A stretch of 15,434 nucleotides of DNA, from positions 1 through 15,434 of the forward strand of contig DFGI01000006.1 of NCBI GenBank assembly GCA_002371705.1. The letters are read 5' to 3'. A program made the position numbers and the translations under genes. The DNA comes from Bacteroidales bacterium UBA3754 (GTDB lineage Bacteria > Bacteroidota > Bacteroidia > Bacteroidales > UBA1715). Positions 9,101 to 14,821 of this stretch are shown piece after piece. Every line of letters begins with the position of its first letter. Position 1 is the first letter of the stretch. Below the pieces are notes generated by a model. It saw only the letters and a program-made list of their open reading frames with translations, searched no databases and was not told the origin of the DNA.

Positions 9101-9218
9101 AATCAGCGCCGTAAAACGGATAAGTAGCTTCTTTCACCGACTCACTGGAATTCAGCAGTGTACAATTCAAAAATAAAAATCCAACAACTACGCAAACAAA
9201 TCTATATACAAATTTCAT
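6162..9218 (-). CDS. Secreted GH3 beta-N-acetylhexosaminidase / serine beta-lactamase-like fusion
   Basis: A two-domain protein of 1018 residues. Residues 1-19 form a hydrophobic signal ending in FLNC, a plausible lipobox with lipidated Cys19, so an envelope location is likely. The GH3 domain (about 45-375) carries the NagZ-type KHFPGHG at 218-224 with D229-S230-H231, and FTDALNM at 303-309 holding the probable nucleophile Asp305. A linker with GH3 C-terminal fold character covers ~400-580. The C-terminal class C beta-lactamase/esterase-like domain (~600-1018) has SVTK at 659-662, YSD at 804-806 in place of YxN, and HTG at 963-965 in place of KTG. Likely roles are removal of N-acetylglucosamine from muropeptides or other glycans plus an esterase, amidase or D-peptidase activity. 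The fusion is known in Bacteroidetes. Its ATG overlaps the M42 stop by one base (TAATG). Antibiotic hydrolysis should not be assumed. Confidence 0.92.
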   Translation of the reverse strand: MKFVYRFVCVVVGFLFLNCTLLNSSESVKEATYPFYGADLQWVDSVFNSLTLDEKIGQLFMVAAYSDPKQNNAEAVKKMITEHNIGGVIFFKGSPARQAQMTNEFQALSKIPLTVAIDGEWGLAMRLDSTIAFPRQLQLGAIDEKNNHLIEEMGVEIGRQCARMGIHINFAPVIDLNNNPLNPVINSRSFGELKENVAEKGMLYMRGMQSQSILTTAKHFPGHGNTASDSHYSLPMVSGTADELERYELYPYKRLIKNDLTGVMVAHLYVPSMDKTKNLPSTLSQKIITDKLRNDLNFQGLIFTDALNMKAVADAYPSGELEVRALIAGNDVMEFTMDVSKAVAAIKQALVSGRVKQADIDEHCRRVLLAKSWMRVTERNHVELQNLYEDLNTQNARNINRKLVQASITVVKDAKSQLPFKNLDDKKFAVVSLTEKSSYFVKSLQRQTAVKQFVVPASNDYRTLEQILPKTLQELKSFDVVILDVQGTSSYPSKKYGITQPMVDIVGRIAKENNVVMVVHANPYALDYFKAAMPNVETLVVSYDFKKMVQEITPEVLFGALPASGHLPVSAGGFQAGDGVSFSAIDRLRVGEPIEVGMDEKKLQKIDSVVTTFIGYGAMPGCEVLVAKNGVVVYEKAFGRMSYASQDSVTTNTIYDLASVTKSAATALSLMKLYEQNKLDLDKTMGDYLPYLRGTDKDTLIVRDVLTHQAYLKPGVAITPTFIQNYYGRGMKSRTRSAEYPYMLDYQLYLRNDFQYAPNAFSSKLDSSHTIVLRDGLYMNSAYRDTVFRLIVESPLMPQKEVVYSDLGFYLMTDVVKNLSGKSLDEFTKENFYTKLGATTLGYLPLKQFQKNEIAPTETDEYFRRELLQGDVHDCGAAILGGVSGHAGLFSNAYDLAKLLQMLVNGGTYGDERYLDAKTIKLFTSCPFCENGNRKGLGFDKPEPDGKKLDPTCHCTSPASFGHTGFTGTLFWVDPDESLIYIFLSNRVNRITPDARNTMLGDSAVRPRIQRLIYNAII

Positions 9219-10138
9219 TACAAATATTCCATTAATTCTTTATACAACATAAACATTGAATCTATGTCGGTTTTACATATTTTTTCGTGCGGCGAATGCG
9301 GAAACTCCTGCGGAGCGCCCACAAAGCACCAATTTATTGCGAACGGTGTTTTCTGCAACGATGCGCCATCGCTTCCACCAGCCGATTCAACTTCTTTCTG
9401 TATGTCAATGCCCTCGCGACGTGCTATGTTCAGAATCTTGTCAACATACGTTTTGCGGGGCAAATTTGTATCTTTTAACGAAACCACGCAACCTTTTCCG
9501 TATTCAATTCCTTCGGTTATCCACGTAATGTCTGCAATCAACGCATTGTGCAGGTGATACATTTTATACAAATACCGCCAACAAAACTTCACATTTCCCG
9601 CGCCAGTTTCTTCGCCAGTGGTAAACACGATAGCGCCGTTTTTCATTGTCTGCGCCAATTTGAGAGCAACATACACGCCAACGCGGTTGTCCAAAAATGG
9701 TGATTCTATATAGTCGCCGTCTTCCACAAACGAAGGTTTGTAGGTCAACATAGTGCCACGTTCCAAACGTTGTTCCGACACATATTCAAACCCCGAATCC
9801 GTATTGCGCACCACGCACGAAACTTCTTTGCCGTTTTCAAACCCGACGAGTTCCGTTCCGTCTGGGCAACGGGGCGTTCCCACAGGCAACAGCGAGTTTC
9901 CATAGCCAACCATAAAGCCCACACTGTCGATATGCGCAATCATCGCCGTGCGCGGATTTCCCCACACCAACATCACACAATCCTGATAATCCTCGCCCGA
10001 AACAACCCGTGGTTTATGCCGCCACGAAAAGCTGTTTTTCTCAACATATTCAAGAATGAAATTCGCAAGCCGACTTTCGTCGCTCGATGGAGCCGATATG
10101 CTGCACAACTCCTTCAACAATCCGTACTCATTACTCAT
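9218..10138 (-). CDS. M42-family zinc aminopeptidase-like metallopeptidase
   Basis: The 306-residue product resembles the M42 (glutamyl aminopeptidase / endoglucanase M-like) branch of the MH clan of di-zinc peptidases. Probable metal and catalytic residues are all present: His69 and Asp71 in AHIDSVG, bridging Asp150 in SPFLDNR, Glu176-Glu177 in GEETGAG, Asp203 in ADITW and His284 in PHSPHEK. SAGGSDGASL near 252-261 also fits the family. It would trim N-terminal residues from peptides in the cytoplasm; no signal peptide is seen. It is slightly shorter than many M42 enzymes (about 340-360 residues). Its start overlaps the end of the yigZ-like gene by 8 nt (ATGAGTAA), and its stop overlaps the start of the GH3 fusion gene by one base, so translation of the three is probably coupled. 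Family confidence is high; substrate is unknown. Confidence 0.9.
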   Translation of the reverse strand: MSNEYGLLKELCSISAPSSDESRLANFILEYVEKNSFSWRHKPRVVSGEDYQDCVMLVWGNPRTAMIAHIDSVGFMVGYGNSLLPVGTPRCPDGTELVGFENGKEVSCVVRNTDSGFEYVSEQRLERGTMLTYKPSFVEDGDYIESPFLDNRVGVYVALKLAQTMKNGAIVFTTGEETGAGNVKFCWRYLYKMYHLHNALIADITWITEGIEYGKGCVVSLKDTNLPRKTYVDKILNIARREGIDIQKEVESAGGSDGASLQKTPFAINWCFVGAPQEFPHSPHEKICKTDIDSMFMLYKELMEYL

Positions 10139-10727
10139 AGGTCACCTCACATTGTATTTTTTGCAATGCCGCAACACATTCGTCTTTCAAATTTGTTGCA
10201 ACCATACAGTTAAATTCACACGTTTCCGCAAATTTCTGTGATACAATTTCGCAGCAGTAGCGTTTCATCACATTTTTCACCGCACTGTTTTGTCCATACG
10301 TACACGACACCGAAAATCGGGCTTGAATTTTCTTTTCCACAATTTCCGCATGCGACAAGGCATCCTTCGTTGACTCCTTATACGCCTGCATCAATCCGCC
10401 CACGCCCAGCAACGTTCCTCCAAAGTAGCGAACCACAATCACCACCACATTTGTCACGTCGAATGCGTCCAACTGTCCCAATATTGGTCGTCCCGCCGAA
10501 TTTGAAGGTTCTCCGTCGTCGGAGCATCTGAATCTTCCGCCATCCTCGCCCAACCTGTATGCCCAACAATGATGGCGCGCCGCATGATGTTCTTTCCGCA
10601 ACTGCTCCAAATATTGTTTCACCTCGTCTTCCGACGAAACTGGATACGCAAAGGCAAGAAATTTACTTCCCTTATCCTTGAACAATCCTTCGGCAGGCTT
10701 CAATATTGTTTTATACGTACAGTCCAC
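10131..10727 (-). CDS. yigZ: YigZ / IMPACT-family protein (UPF0029)
   Basis: From a GTG start at 10727 the product is 198 residues, the usual size. The N-terminal UPF0029 domain contains KGSKF near 19-23, DGEPSNSAGRPIL at 71-83 and VRYFGGTLLGVGGL at 99-112. A C-terminal DUF1949-like domain follows from about residue 135. Homologues are linked to translation control or proline peptide metabolism (IMPACT, YigZ), but the bacterial function is poorly defined. The frame stays open to a TTG at 10790, adding 21 residues that do not resemble the family. The family start consensus (M-x-x-TYKTI) and a TAnnTTTG promoter box at 10752-10745, inside the extension, both favour the GTG start. It is the first gene of the four-gene operon and overlaps the M42 gene by 8 nt. 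Confidence 0.88.
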   Translation of the reverse strand: MDCTYKTILKPAEGLFKDKGSKFLAFAYPVSSEDEVKQYLEQLRKEHHAARHHCWAYRLGEDGGRFRCSDDGEPSNSAGRPILGQLDAFDVTNVVVIVVRYFGGTLLGVGGLMQAYKESTKDALSHAEIVEKKIQARFSVSCTYGQNSAVKNVMKRYCCEIVSQKFAETCEFNCMVATNLKDECVAALQKIQCEVTYE

Positions 10728-10744
10728 AATTTTGTACCACTCTT

Positions 10745-10752
10745 CAAAGTTA
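10745..10752 (-). promoter_or_regulatory. Bacteroidetes -7 box for the yigZ operon
   Basis: On the - strand this reads TAACTTTG, a perfect match to the Bacteroidetes -7 consensus TAnnTTTG. A TTTG at 10772-10769 lies 16 bases upstream and is a possible -33 box. The predicted transcript would begin near 10738, only about ten bases before the GTG start at 10727. The match is seen; promoter activity is inferred. Confidence 0.5.
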
Positions 10753-10786
10753 GCAAAGATTAGGCATACAAATAAACATTCAACCC

Positions 10787-10805
10787 GCAAGTTTTCAACG
10801 GATTA
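10787..10805 (+). repeat. Direct repeat copy A (flanks 10.8-12.1 kb segment)
   Basis: GCAAGTTTTCAACGGATTA here matches GCAAACGTTCAACGGATTA at 12100-12118 in 16 of 19 positions, in the same orientation. The last 12 bases are identical. The two copies bracket the two unassigned genes at 10869-11561 and 11721-12017. It may be a module boundary, but it is degenerate and short. Confidence 0.4.
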
Positions 10806-10868
10806 TACACAAAGGATTACAGAGTGAAAATTGAAGATATTTTTAAACTTTTTGACTGCGTTCCCTCG

Positions 10869-11561
10869 TCAATAGTATTTTTTTATATCCGACAATGTTT
10901 TTTCGCCATTGGTGGAAATGGGGGCTGCTATTTCGCCCCACTTATCGCCCAATTCTTTCGTTAACTGATTTAGAAAAACACAACATTTTCTTTTTAGCTT
11001 CCGTTGGTTGTACAAACGGGAAAGGTTATAATTCCGTACCATATCAAGATACTCGCTCATTGTCGTCTTATCTTGGAAATCAGACTTTTGTAATAATTCT
11101 TGGACATTTTTTTCCTGATTTTGTGTCAGTTGAAACGTTGGTGTATGTAATTTACCCTTCCATTTACCTTTCTTGAGTTGCTTCAAACGTTCTATTTCAT
11201 TCAAGATAACTATGCTCAACATATAGAATCGTTTTTCGACACTATCTGTAATTTCTGTATCCTGTCTATACCAAAAACTTCTATATACTGATATAACAAC
11301 TTTATATTCATCTATGGCATCTCCTATCATTTCGTAGTCCCTGAGAAAGAACACCCGCCGTGTTCTCCATTCTGAACTATCATACAATTTTTCTTCTTTG
11401 TTTTCTACTTTGTGGGTTAAGCGAACGCTTACTCTACCAATATTGATTTTTTTACGAAATCCATCTAACGAAAGAATTTGCGTATCAAAATCGCTCATAT
11501 TATTTAATGTATTCGCAATGCTTGCTTGAATATCACGCAACGAATCAGCATTTTTTACCAT
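10869..11561 (-). CDS. Unrecognised 230-aa basic protein
   Basis: No family recognised. The product is soluble, rich in Lys, Arg and aromatic residues, with no signal peptide or membrane span. The N-terminal half (about 35-95) alternates hydrophobic and charged residues, suggesting beta structure, with WRTRRVFFLRDYE near 66-78. The C-terminal half (about 105-215) is strongly helical and basic: IERLKQLKKGKWKGKL, then LYNQRKLKRKCC. The basic patches would suit nucleic-acid binding, but no recognised motif supports that. The ATG at 11561 is preceded on the - strand by a perfect TAnnTTTG box. It is divergent from the 98-aa gene and shares a 159-bp regulatory region with it. Composition is more AT-rich than the operon to its left. 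Coding is likely from length and promoter; function is unknown. Confidence 0.75.
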   Translation of the reverse strand: MVKNADSLRDIQASIANTLNNMSDFDTQILSLDGFRKKINIGRVSVRLTHKVENKEEKLYDSSEWRTRRVFFLRDYEMIGDAIDEYKVVISVYRSFWYRQDTEITDSVEKRFYMLSIVILNEIERLKQLKKGKWKGKLHTPTFQLTQNQEKNVQELLQKSDFQDKTTMSEYLDMVRNYNLSRLYNQRKLKRKCCVFLNQLTKELGDKWGEIAAPISTNGEKTLSDIKKYY

Positions 11562-11587
11562 AATTATATTTCTTTTTTATGTGCATT

Positions 11588-11595
11588 CAAATTTA
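11588..11595 (-). promoter_or_regulatory. Bacteroidetes -7 box for the 230-aa gene
   Basis: The - strand reads TAAATTTG, a perfect TAnnTTTG match, 27 bases ahead of the ATG at 11561. No clear TTTG -33 box is found at the expected distance, so support rests on the -7 box and position. Confidence 0.45.
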
Positions 11596-11642
11596 GAAAT
11601 TTTTTACATTTACCTACTAAAATTGGGATGCTTTTTTTGTTG

Positions 11643-11681
11643 GTCAAACGATTGACAATGCAAGTCAAACCAGCACGTCAA
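11643..11681. promoter_or_regulatory. Cluster of GTCAA half-sites between divergent genes
   Basis: GTCAA occurs at 11643, 11664 and 11677, and its complement TTGAC at 11652. The first two form an inverted repeat GTCAA-ACGA-TTGAC (11643-11656), and TTGAC with the next copy forms TTGAC-N7-GTCAA (11652-11668). The cluster lies 40-78 bases before the + strand 98-aa gene and could be an operator for one or both divergent genes. No DNA-binding protein is encoded next to it, so the binder is unknown. Confidence 0.4.
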
Positions 11682-11720
11682 TTAACGGATTTAAAAATTC
11701 ATTGCTAAAAAATAGAAAAA

Positions 11721-12017
11721 ATGGACAATTCATATTATTATCCTTACGATGTGTTTGTGCAAAATGTATCAAAAGCATTACAAGAAAAATATTCTTTCGA
11801 ACTTGATATAACGAAATATTTTTCAGAAGAAAGATACGCTAAATTCTTGAGACGAAATAAAAGAAACTATCATGGACATGAAATAATAGATCTCATATAC
11901 GCTGTTGATGAGATGATAGAAAAAGATGATCTTCTTGTGAAAATACCTATGGATTGTCACCAAATGCGAGATTTGTTGTGCGATTGTATTATATCAAAGA
12001 AAGACTATAAAAAGTAA
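11721..12017 (+). CDS. Unrecognised 98-aa protein
   Basis: A small soluble protein, not recognised. It opens with an aromatic stretch (NSYYYPYDVF), then reads as mostly helical: VSKALQEKYSF at about 15-25, a basic RRNKRN segment near 44-49, and an acidic helix IIDLIYAVDEMIEKDD near 55-70. CDCI with nearby lysines ends it. The ATG at 11721 follows an A-rich tract typical of the phylum. It is the only + strand gene in the right half of the window and diverges from the 230-aa gene. It converges on the frameshifted acidic gene, with a palindromic element between the two stops. Size and isolation would fit a regulator, an anti-phage accessory protein or a toxin-antitoxin partner, but nothing in the sequence supports one choice. 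Confidence 0.65.
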   Translation: MDNSYYYPYDVFVQNVSKALQEKYSFELDITKYFSEERYAKFLRRNKRNYHGHEIIDLIYAVDEMIEKDDLLVKIPMDCHQMRDLLCDCIISKKDYKK

Positions 12018-12048
12018 GTTTTTATGGTTGTTCCTCGTTGTGCAATCT

Positions 12049-12100
12049 CAAGTTATAGTTCCGTTTCTTTCGCCGCCGAAATAAATGGAACAATAACTTG
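12049..12100. repeat. Palindromic element, copy 1 (24-bp arms)
   Basis: Arms 12049-12072 and 12077-12100 are complementary at 21 of 24 positions around a four-base CCGC loop. The right half also matches, in inverted orientation, the incomplete element at the window's right edge. It lies between the convergent 98-aa gene and the acidic gene, so in RNA it could serve as a two-way terminator. A second copy 3.3 kb away suggests a dispersed repeat or module border rather than a one-off terminator. Confidence 0.65.
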
Positions 12101-12118
12101 CAAACGTTCAACGGATTA
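12100..12118 (+). repeat. Direct repeat copy B
   Basis: GCAAACGTTCAACGGATTA, the partner of 10787-10805 (16 of 19 identical). It directly abuts the right arm of the palindromic element, so the two may be parts of one larger border sequence. Confidence 0.4.
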
Positions 12119-12133
12119 CCATATTAACTAATG

Positions 12134-12820
12134 TTATATAAATCTATATGTTTTTGTAACAATACAATCTTTGTCTTCAACTTTTGTTGTTTTAACAGAT
12201 ACAATACATTGTCCTTCCCCGTTTGTTTCTTCGTAAGAGAAACCCTCGTCTATTGTGTAATCATCATATATTGTTTCGTAATCATCAGGAACTTCTTCTT
12301 CGTCAACATACAATCCATCTATTGTAAGAACGCGTATTCCTCCATCTTCCTTATACTCAGTTAATTTTGTTGTTCCATAGTTTTTGCGAGCTTCTGAAGA
12401 ATATTCATCATTATAGTAAAAACCTCTTCTGACCTTGAAATGTTTAATTTCACGTCCATTTTCATCATTCACAGCTTCTTCTTCCATATATGATTCACTA
12501 TTGTAAAATGCAGATTCTGGGGAATACTCACTTGCATCCTCACAATGTTTTACAATTTCTTTCAGTAATATTCCATTATCGTAACAACGGTACGTGACCG
12601 AATCATCACCTGACCGCTCAAAAAACTCTCCAGCAAAAATATCATCCTCGTCATCTTCTAATGGTATATCTTTCGAACGTTGTCCATATTCTATTGTACG
12701 ACCCTCATTTTCAAGAGAAACAGTATATGTTCCATCATCGTTACTCTCTCGTACAAGCACACACTCTTGGTCATTATATTCTTCAACTTTGAATAAATGT
12801 CTTCTATCTGAAACGTACAA
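12134..12820 (-). CDS. C-terminal part of the split acidic protein
   Basis: If read alone, the only start is a TTG at 12820, giving 228 residues. The same frame is open upstream to the T7 tract, and the peptide there continues the same acidic style, so an independent start is unlikely. Asp and Glu greatly outnumber Lys and Arg, with dense patches such as LEDDEDDIF near residue 54 and YVDEEEVPDDYETIYDD near 170. Strand-like alternation suggests a beta-rich fold. No family recognised. Confidence 0.5.
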   Translation of the reverse strand: MYVSDRRHLFKVEEYNDQECVLVRESNDDGTYTVSLENEGRTIEYGQRSKDIPLEDDEDDIFAGEFFERSGDDSVTYRCYDNGILLKEIVKHCEDASEYSPESAFYNSESYMEEEAVNDENGREIKHFKVRRGFYYNDEYSSEARKNYGTTKLTEYKEDGGIRVLTIDGLYVDEEEVPDDYETIYDDYTIDEGFSYEETNGEGQCIVSVKTTKVEDKDCIVTKTYRFI

Positions 12821-12864
12821 TTTCTTATATTCGCCATCGGGATAATCACCTCTAATGCTTACTG

Positions 12865-13086
12865 TTATAACTTCAACACATTGATCATCGGAATCAAAAA
12901 AAGTTCGCTTGCAAGGACATTATCAATAAAAGTTCGTTCAACACGACGTTTCATTTTATCATCATCAGAAAACCAAATTTTCTCGATTATATTTTCATTG
13001 ACATCTAACTTATACAGTACGTATTCATTAGAACCTGGTACTTGTTGTTTCAAACGATATCCTTTTTCTATTAAATCTGTTCTCAT
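12865..13086 (-). CDS. N-terminal part of the split acidic protein
   Basis: 73 codons from ATG 13086. The first ~64 residues, with KGYRLKQQVPGSNEYVLYKL then a charged helix DDDKMKRRVERTFIDN, read as a normal folded N-terminus. The final ten residues after the T7 tract (IPMINVLKL end) are out of character and probably result from the shift. If -1 frameshifting happens, this short form could be a genuine alternative product. Confidence 0.5.
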   Translation of the reverse strand: MRTDLIEKGYRLKQQVPGSNEYVLYKLDVNENIIEKIWFSDDDKMKRRVERTFIDNVLASELFLIPMINVLKL

Positions 13087-13111
13087 ATATATTTAACTTT
13101 TTACTTTATTA

Positions 13112-13119
13112 CAAAAATA
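13112..13119 (-). promoter_or_regulatory. Candidate -7 box for the split acidic gene
   Basis: The - strand reads TATTTTTG, matching TAnnTTTG, 26 bases ahead of the ATG at 13086. The surrounding DNA is very AT-rich, so a chance match is possible, and no well-placed -33 TTTG is seen. If real, the acidic gene is transcribed separately from the MreB-like operon. Confidence 0.35.
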
Positions 13120-13137
13120 AAATAATTATTTGCTTCA

Positions 13138-13194
13138 TTATCGTTTCGTTATCAAAATCTTATTGCCCAGAATAGTTGTTTCGCACCAATCGGG
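13138..13194 (-). pseudogene. Fragment: 3' end of a second XRE regulator copy
   Basis: Read on the - strand this 57-bp stretch encodes PDWCETTILGNKILITKR then a stop. That is the same as the last 18 codons and stop of the intact XRE gene at 14822-14878 apart from two residues; 52 of 57 bases match. There is no upstream coding sequence for it. It sits 21 bases after the MreB-like gene's stop and ~50 bases before the acidic gene. It is a remnant of a duplicated or exchanged regulator gene. Confidence 0.85.
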
Positions 13195-13215
13195 CAATAA
13201 AATGTCATTTTTACG

Positions 13216-14271
13216 TTATAGTTTCACGATAAATTGATAATTATTCATATCCTTCATTGCCATTTCCACACCACGAGCAACCGAATGGAATGGTTCATCA
13301 ACAGGTTTTACTTTGATATTTGTTTGTTTCTCCAATCGTTCGGAAAGGCCATGCAACAGAGAACCACCACCAGACAGCCATATACCATCGGATGCAATGT
13401 CATTGAATAGTTCGGGAGGCGTTTCTTCCAAGACATTGTAAACCGAATTCTCAATTGATTTTGCAAGCTCATCGAACCATCCAGCTATTTCATCAGAAGA
13501 AAGATTTTTTTCCATTGGTGATGCTGTAACTTGGTGAGGCCCTCGAACAACATATTCCGACGGAGCATTCTCCACATTGGGATTTGTAGTCCCTAAAATT
13601 TTCTTTATTTCCTCCGAGCTATGTTCGCTTATCCTTATGCTATATTCGCATCGCACACCATTCTGAATGGCACGGGTAAAACTATCTCCACCAACGGGAA
13701 TACATTTTTCAACAACAATTCTATCCATACAAAGAACCGCAATTTGTGTTTTCTCGTTTCCAATATCAATTATCATTATACCATGTGTGCCACTTACGTC
13801 TAGTCCCTGGGATATTGCCACGGCAAAAGGAGATTTCATTACAAAAACGTTGGTACAACCAAATTTTTCAAAAGCTTCACGAAGACAAAGACGCTTAGCG
13901 TACGTGAAATCAATCGGTATTCCAACACCGATTCTCGTCTCTGCAGAAATAGGACATTGTTCTTTTGCCTCCAATGCCAGTTCACGGACAAAATATTCCA
14001 CATTATTATAATGAAAGTTATTTTCATGTAGGAACATAAAATTCTGAGAAACTCGTCCTACCATCCTCATTGCGTCTTCCCATTTAGCAAGAATCCGAAC
14101 AACACCTTCTTCGTAGGAAATTGCCATTATCGAAGGAACATCAACAACAACTTTCCCGTCGCTGACAACCACTGAATTTTTCGATCCCAAGTCAAATGCG
14201 ACAATGGGAGAATTACTTTGTTCTTTTACGTTTTCCATATTACTATTTTTTTGATTTAACGAGACAAACAT
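13216..14271 (-). CDS. Diverged MreB-like actin-family protein
   Basis: The 351-residue product matches MreB along its length. Phosphate-1 loop DLGSKNS is at 27-33, KSPFAVAISQGLDV at 146-159, IIDIGNEKTQIAVL at 167-180, VGGDSFTRAI at 193-202, PPELFNDI near 285-292 and the adenosine motif WLSGGGSLL at 298-306. The phosphate-2 loop is unusual: MreB normally has DIGGGTT, but here it is DIGNEKT, losing two glycines, so ATP turnover may be altered. Housekeeping MreB polymerises under the membrane and guides wall synthesis. This copy sits not with mreC/mreD but with an XRE regulator and an unknown gene, so it is probably an accessory paralogue. An ATG at 14238 (MENVKEQ) is an alternative start. The 14271 start leaves 4 nt after the previous stop. 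Actin-like plasmid segregation proteins are a less good match. Confidence 0.85.
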   Translation of the reverse strand: MFVSLNQKNSNMENVKEQSNSPIVAFDLGSKNSVVVSDGKVVVDVPSIMAISYEEGVVRILAKWEDAMRMVGRVSQNFMFLHENNFHYNNVEYFVRELALEAKEQCPISAETRIGVGIPIDFTYAKRLCLREAFEKFGCTNVFVMKSPFAVAISQGLDVSGTHGIMIIDIGNEKTQIAVLCMDRIVVEKCIPVGGDSFTRAIQNGVRCEYSIRISEHSSEEIKKILGTTNPNVENAPSEYVVRGPHQVTASPMEKNLSSDEIAGWFDELAKSIENSVYNVLEETPPELFNDIASDGIWLSGGGSLLHGLSERLEKQTNIKVKPVDEPFHSVARGVEMAMKDMNNYQFIVKL

Positions 14272-14275
14272 ATTT

Positions 14276-14803
14276 TTAACTTATGCCGAAAAGATTATAA
14301 ATCAATTCCGTGGTTAACACATTTCGATTTTTGAATAGATTACATAGTTTTTCTTGCAACATCTCGCAATTGAAATATTTTCCCATAGTAAATGACGACT
14401 CTTTTAGCACACATTTTTTTGATTTATGCGCGAAATAGAATCTCCAAGCACGATCTTTAAAATCATCATTGTTCAGGATTATAAAAGCATCACTAAAACA
14501 TAGAAAATCCTTACGAAGAAACTCCGTCAAATATTTTTGAGCATTTTCGAGGTTAAATGAATTATCGCTTACAGTTATGTTATAAATATAAATTGGATTT
14601 ATATTCATACCATATATTTCACCCATACATAGACTATCTGTTCCAAATTGATCCATGGTAACAAGTATCGACATTGGAGCGCGATATAGACACACATTAA
14701 TTCCAAAAATTGGTTCAAATACCTTTTCTACAAAGGTTTCAATTCCGCAATAATCATTGGTGATGATTTCGCGAACTGTTTGTGCATACATTTTATCTTC
14801 CAT
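14276..14803 (-). CDS. Unrecognised 175-aa protein in the MreB-like operon
   Basis: No family recognised. It appears soluble and mixed alpha/beta: a helical start (TVREIITNDYCGIETFVEKVFE), strands INVCLY and SILVTM near 35-50, IYIYNITV near 71-78, a helix with FLRKDFL near 95-101, then SDAFIILNNDDFKDRAWRFYFAHK at about 104-127, and a C-terminal helix. Seven cysteines are scattered with no clear metal-binding pattern. It starts 18 nt after the XRE stop and ends 4 nt before the MreB-like start, so it is very likely co-transcribed and functionally linked to both. Possible roles are an adaptor or effector acting with the actin-like protein; this is inference from position only. Confidence 0.75.
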   Translation of the reverse strand: MEDKMYAQTVREIITNDYCGIETFVEKVFEPIFGINVCLYRAPMSILVTMDQFGTDSLCMGEIYGMNINPIYIYNITVSDNSFNLENAQKYLTEFLRKDFLCFSDAFIILNNDDFKDRAWRFYFAHKSKKCVLKESSFTMGKYFNCEMLQEKLCNLFKNRNVLTTELIYNLFGIS

Positions 14804-14821
14804 AATTCTATTTTTTAAGGT

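Larger units (their letters stand above)
12134..13086 (-). pseudogene. Acidic unknown gene interrupted by a -1 frameshift (or programmed shift)
   Basis: Two reading frames join without a gap if one extra T is placed in the T7 run at 12902-12896, giving an uninterrupted protein of about 317 residues. Frame 0 starts at ATG 13086 and stops at 12865. The -1 frame stays open through the junction (FDSDDQCVEV, then SIRGDYPDGEYKK) and on to a stop at 12134. The full product is strongly acidic, rich in Tyr, with alternating short strands and no membrane segment. Phrases such as YDNGILLKEI and YKEDGGIRVL faintly recall MORN-like/YwqK antitoxin repeats, but this is weak. The gene lies downstream of the MreB-like operon on the same strand and has its own candidate promoter. 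Options are a decayed gene, homopolymer phase variation, ribosomal frameshifting or a sequencing error. Confidence 0.7.

Noticed and set aside
6162..9218. Antibiotic-resistance beta-lactamase
   Set aside because: The C-terminal domain has YSD and HTG instead of YxN and KTG, and it is fused to a GH3 hexosaminidase in a turnover operon. An esterase or peptidase-like role is more likely.
13216..14271. ParM/Alp-type plasmid segregation actin or FtsA
   Set aside because: The PPEL...GGG(S/A)LL and VGGDSF motifs and overall spacing follow MreB. No FtsA 1C domain and no centromere-like repeats with a ParR-like gene are seen.
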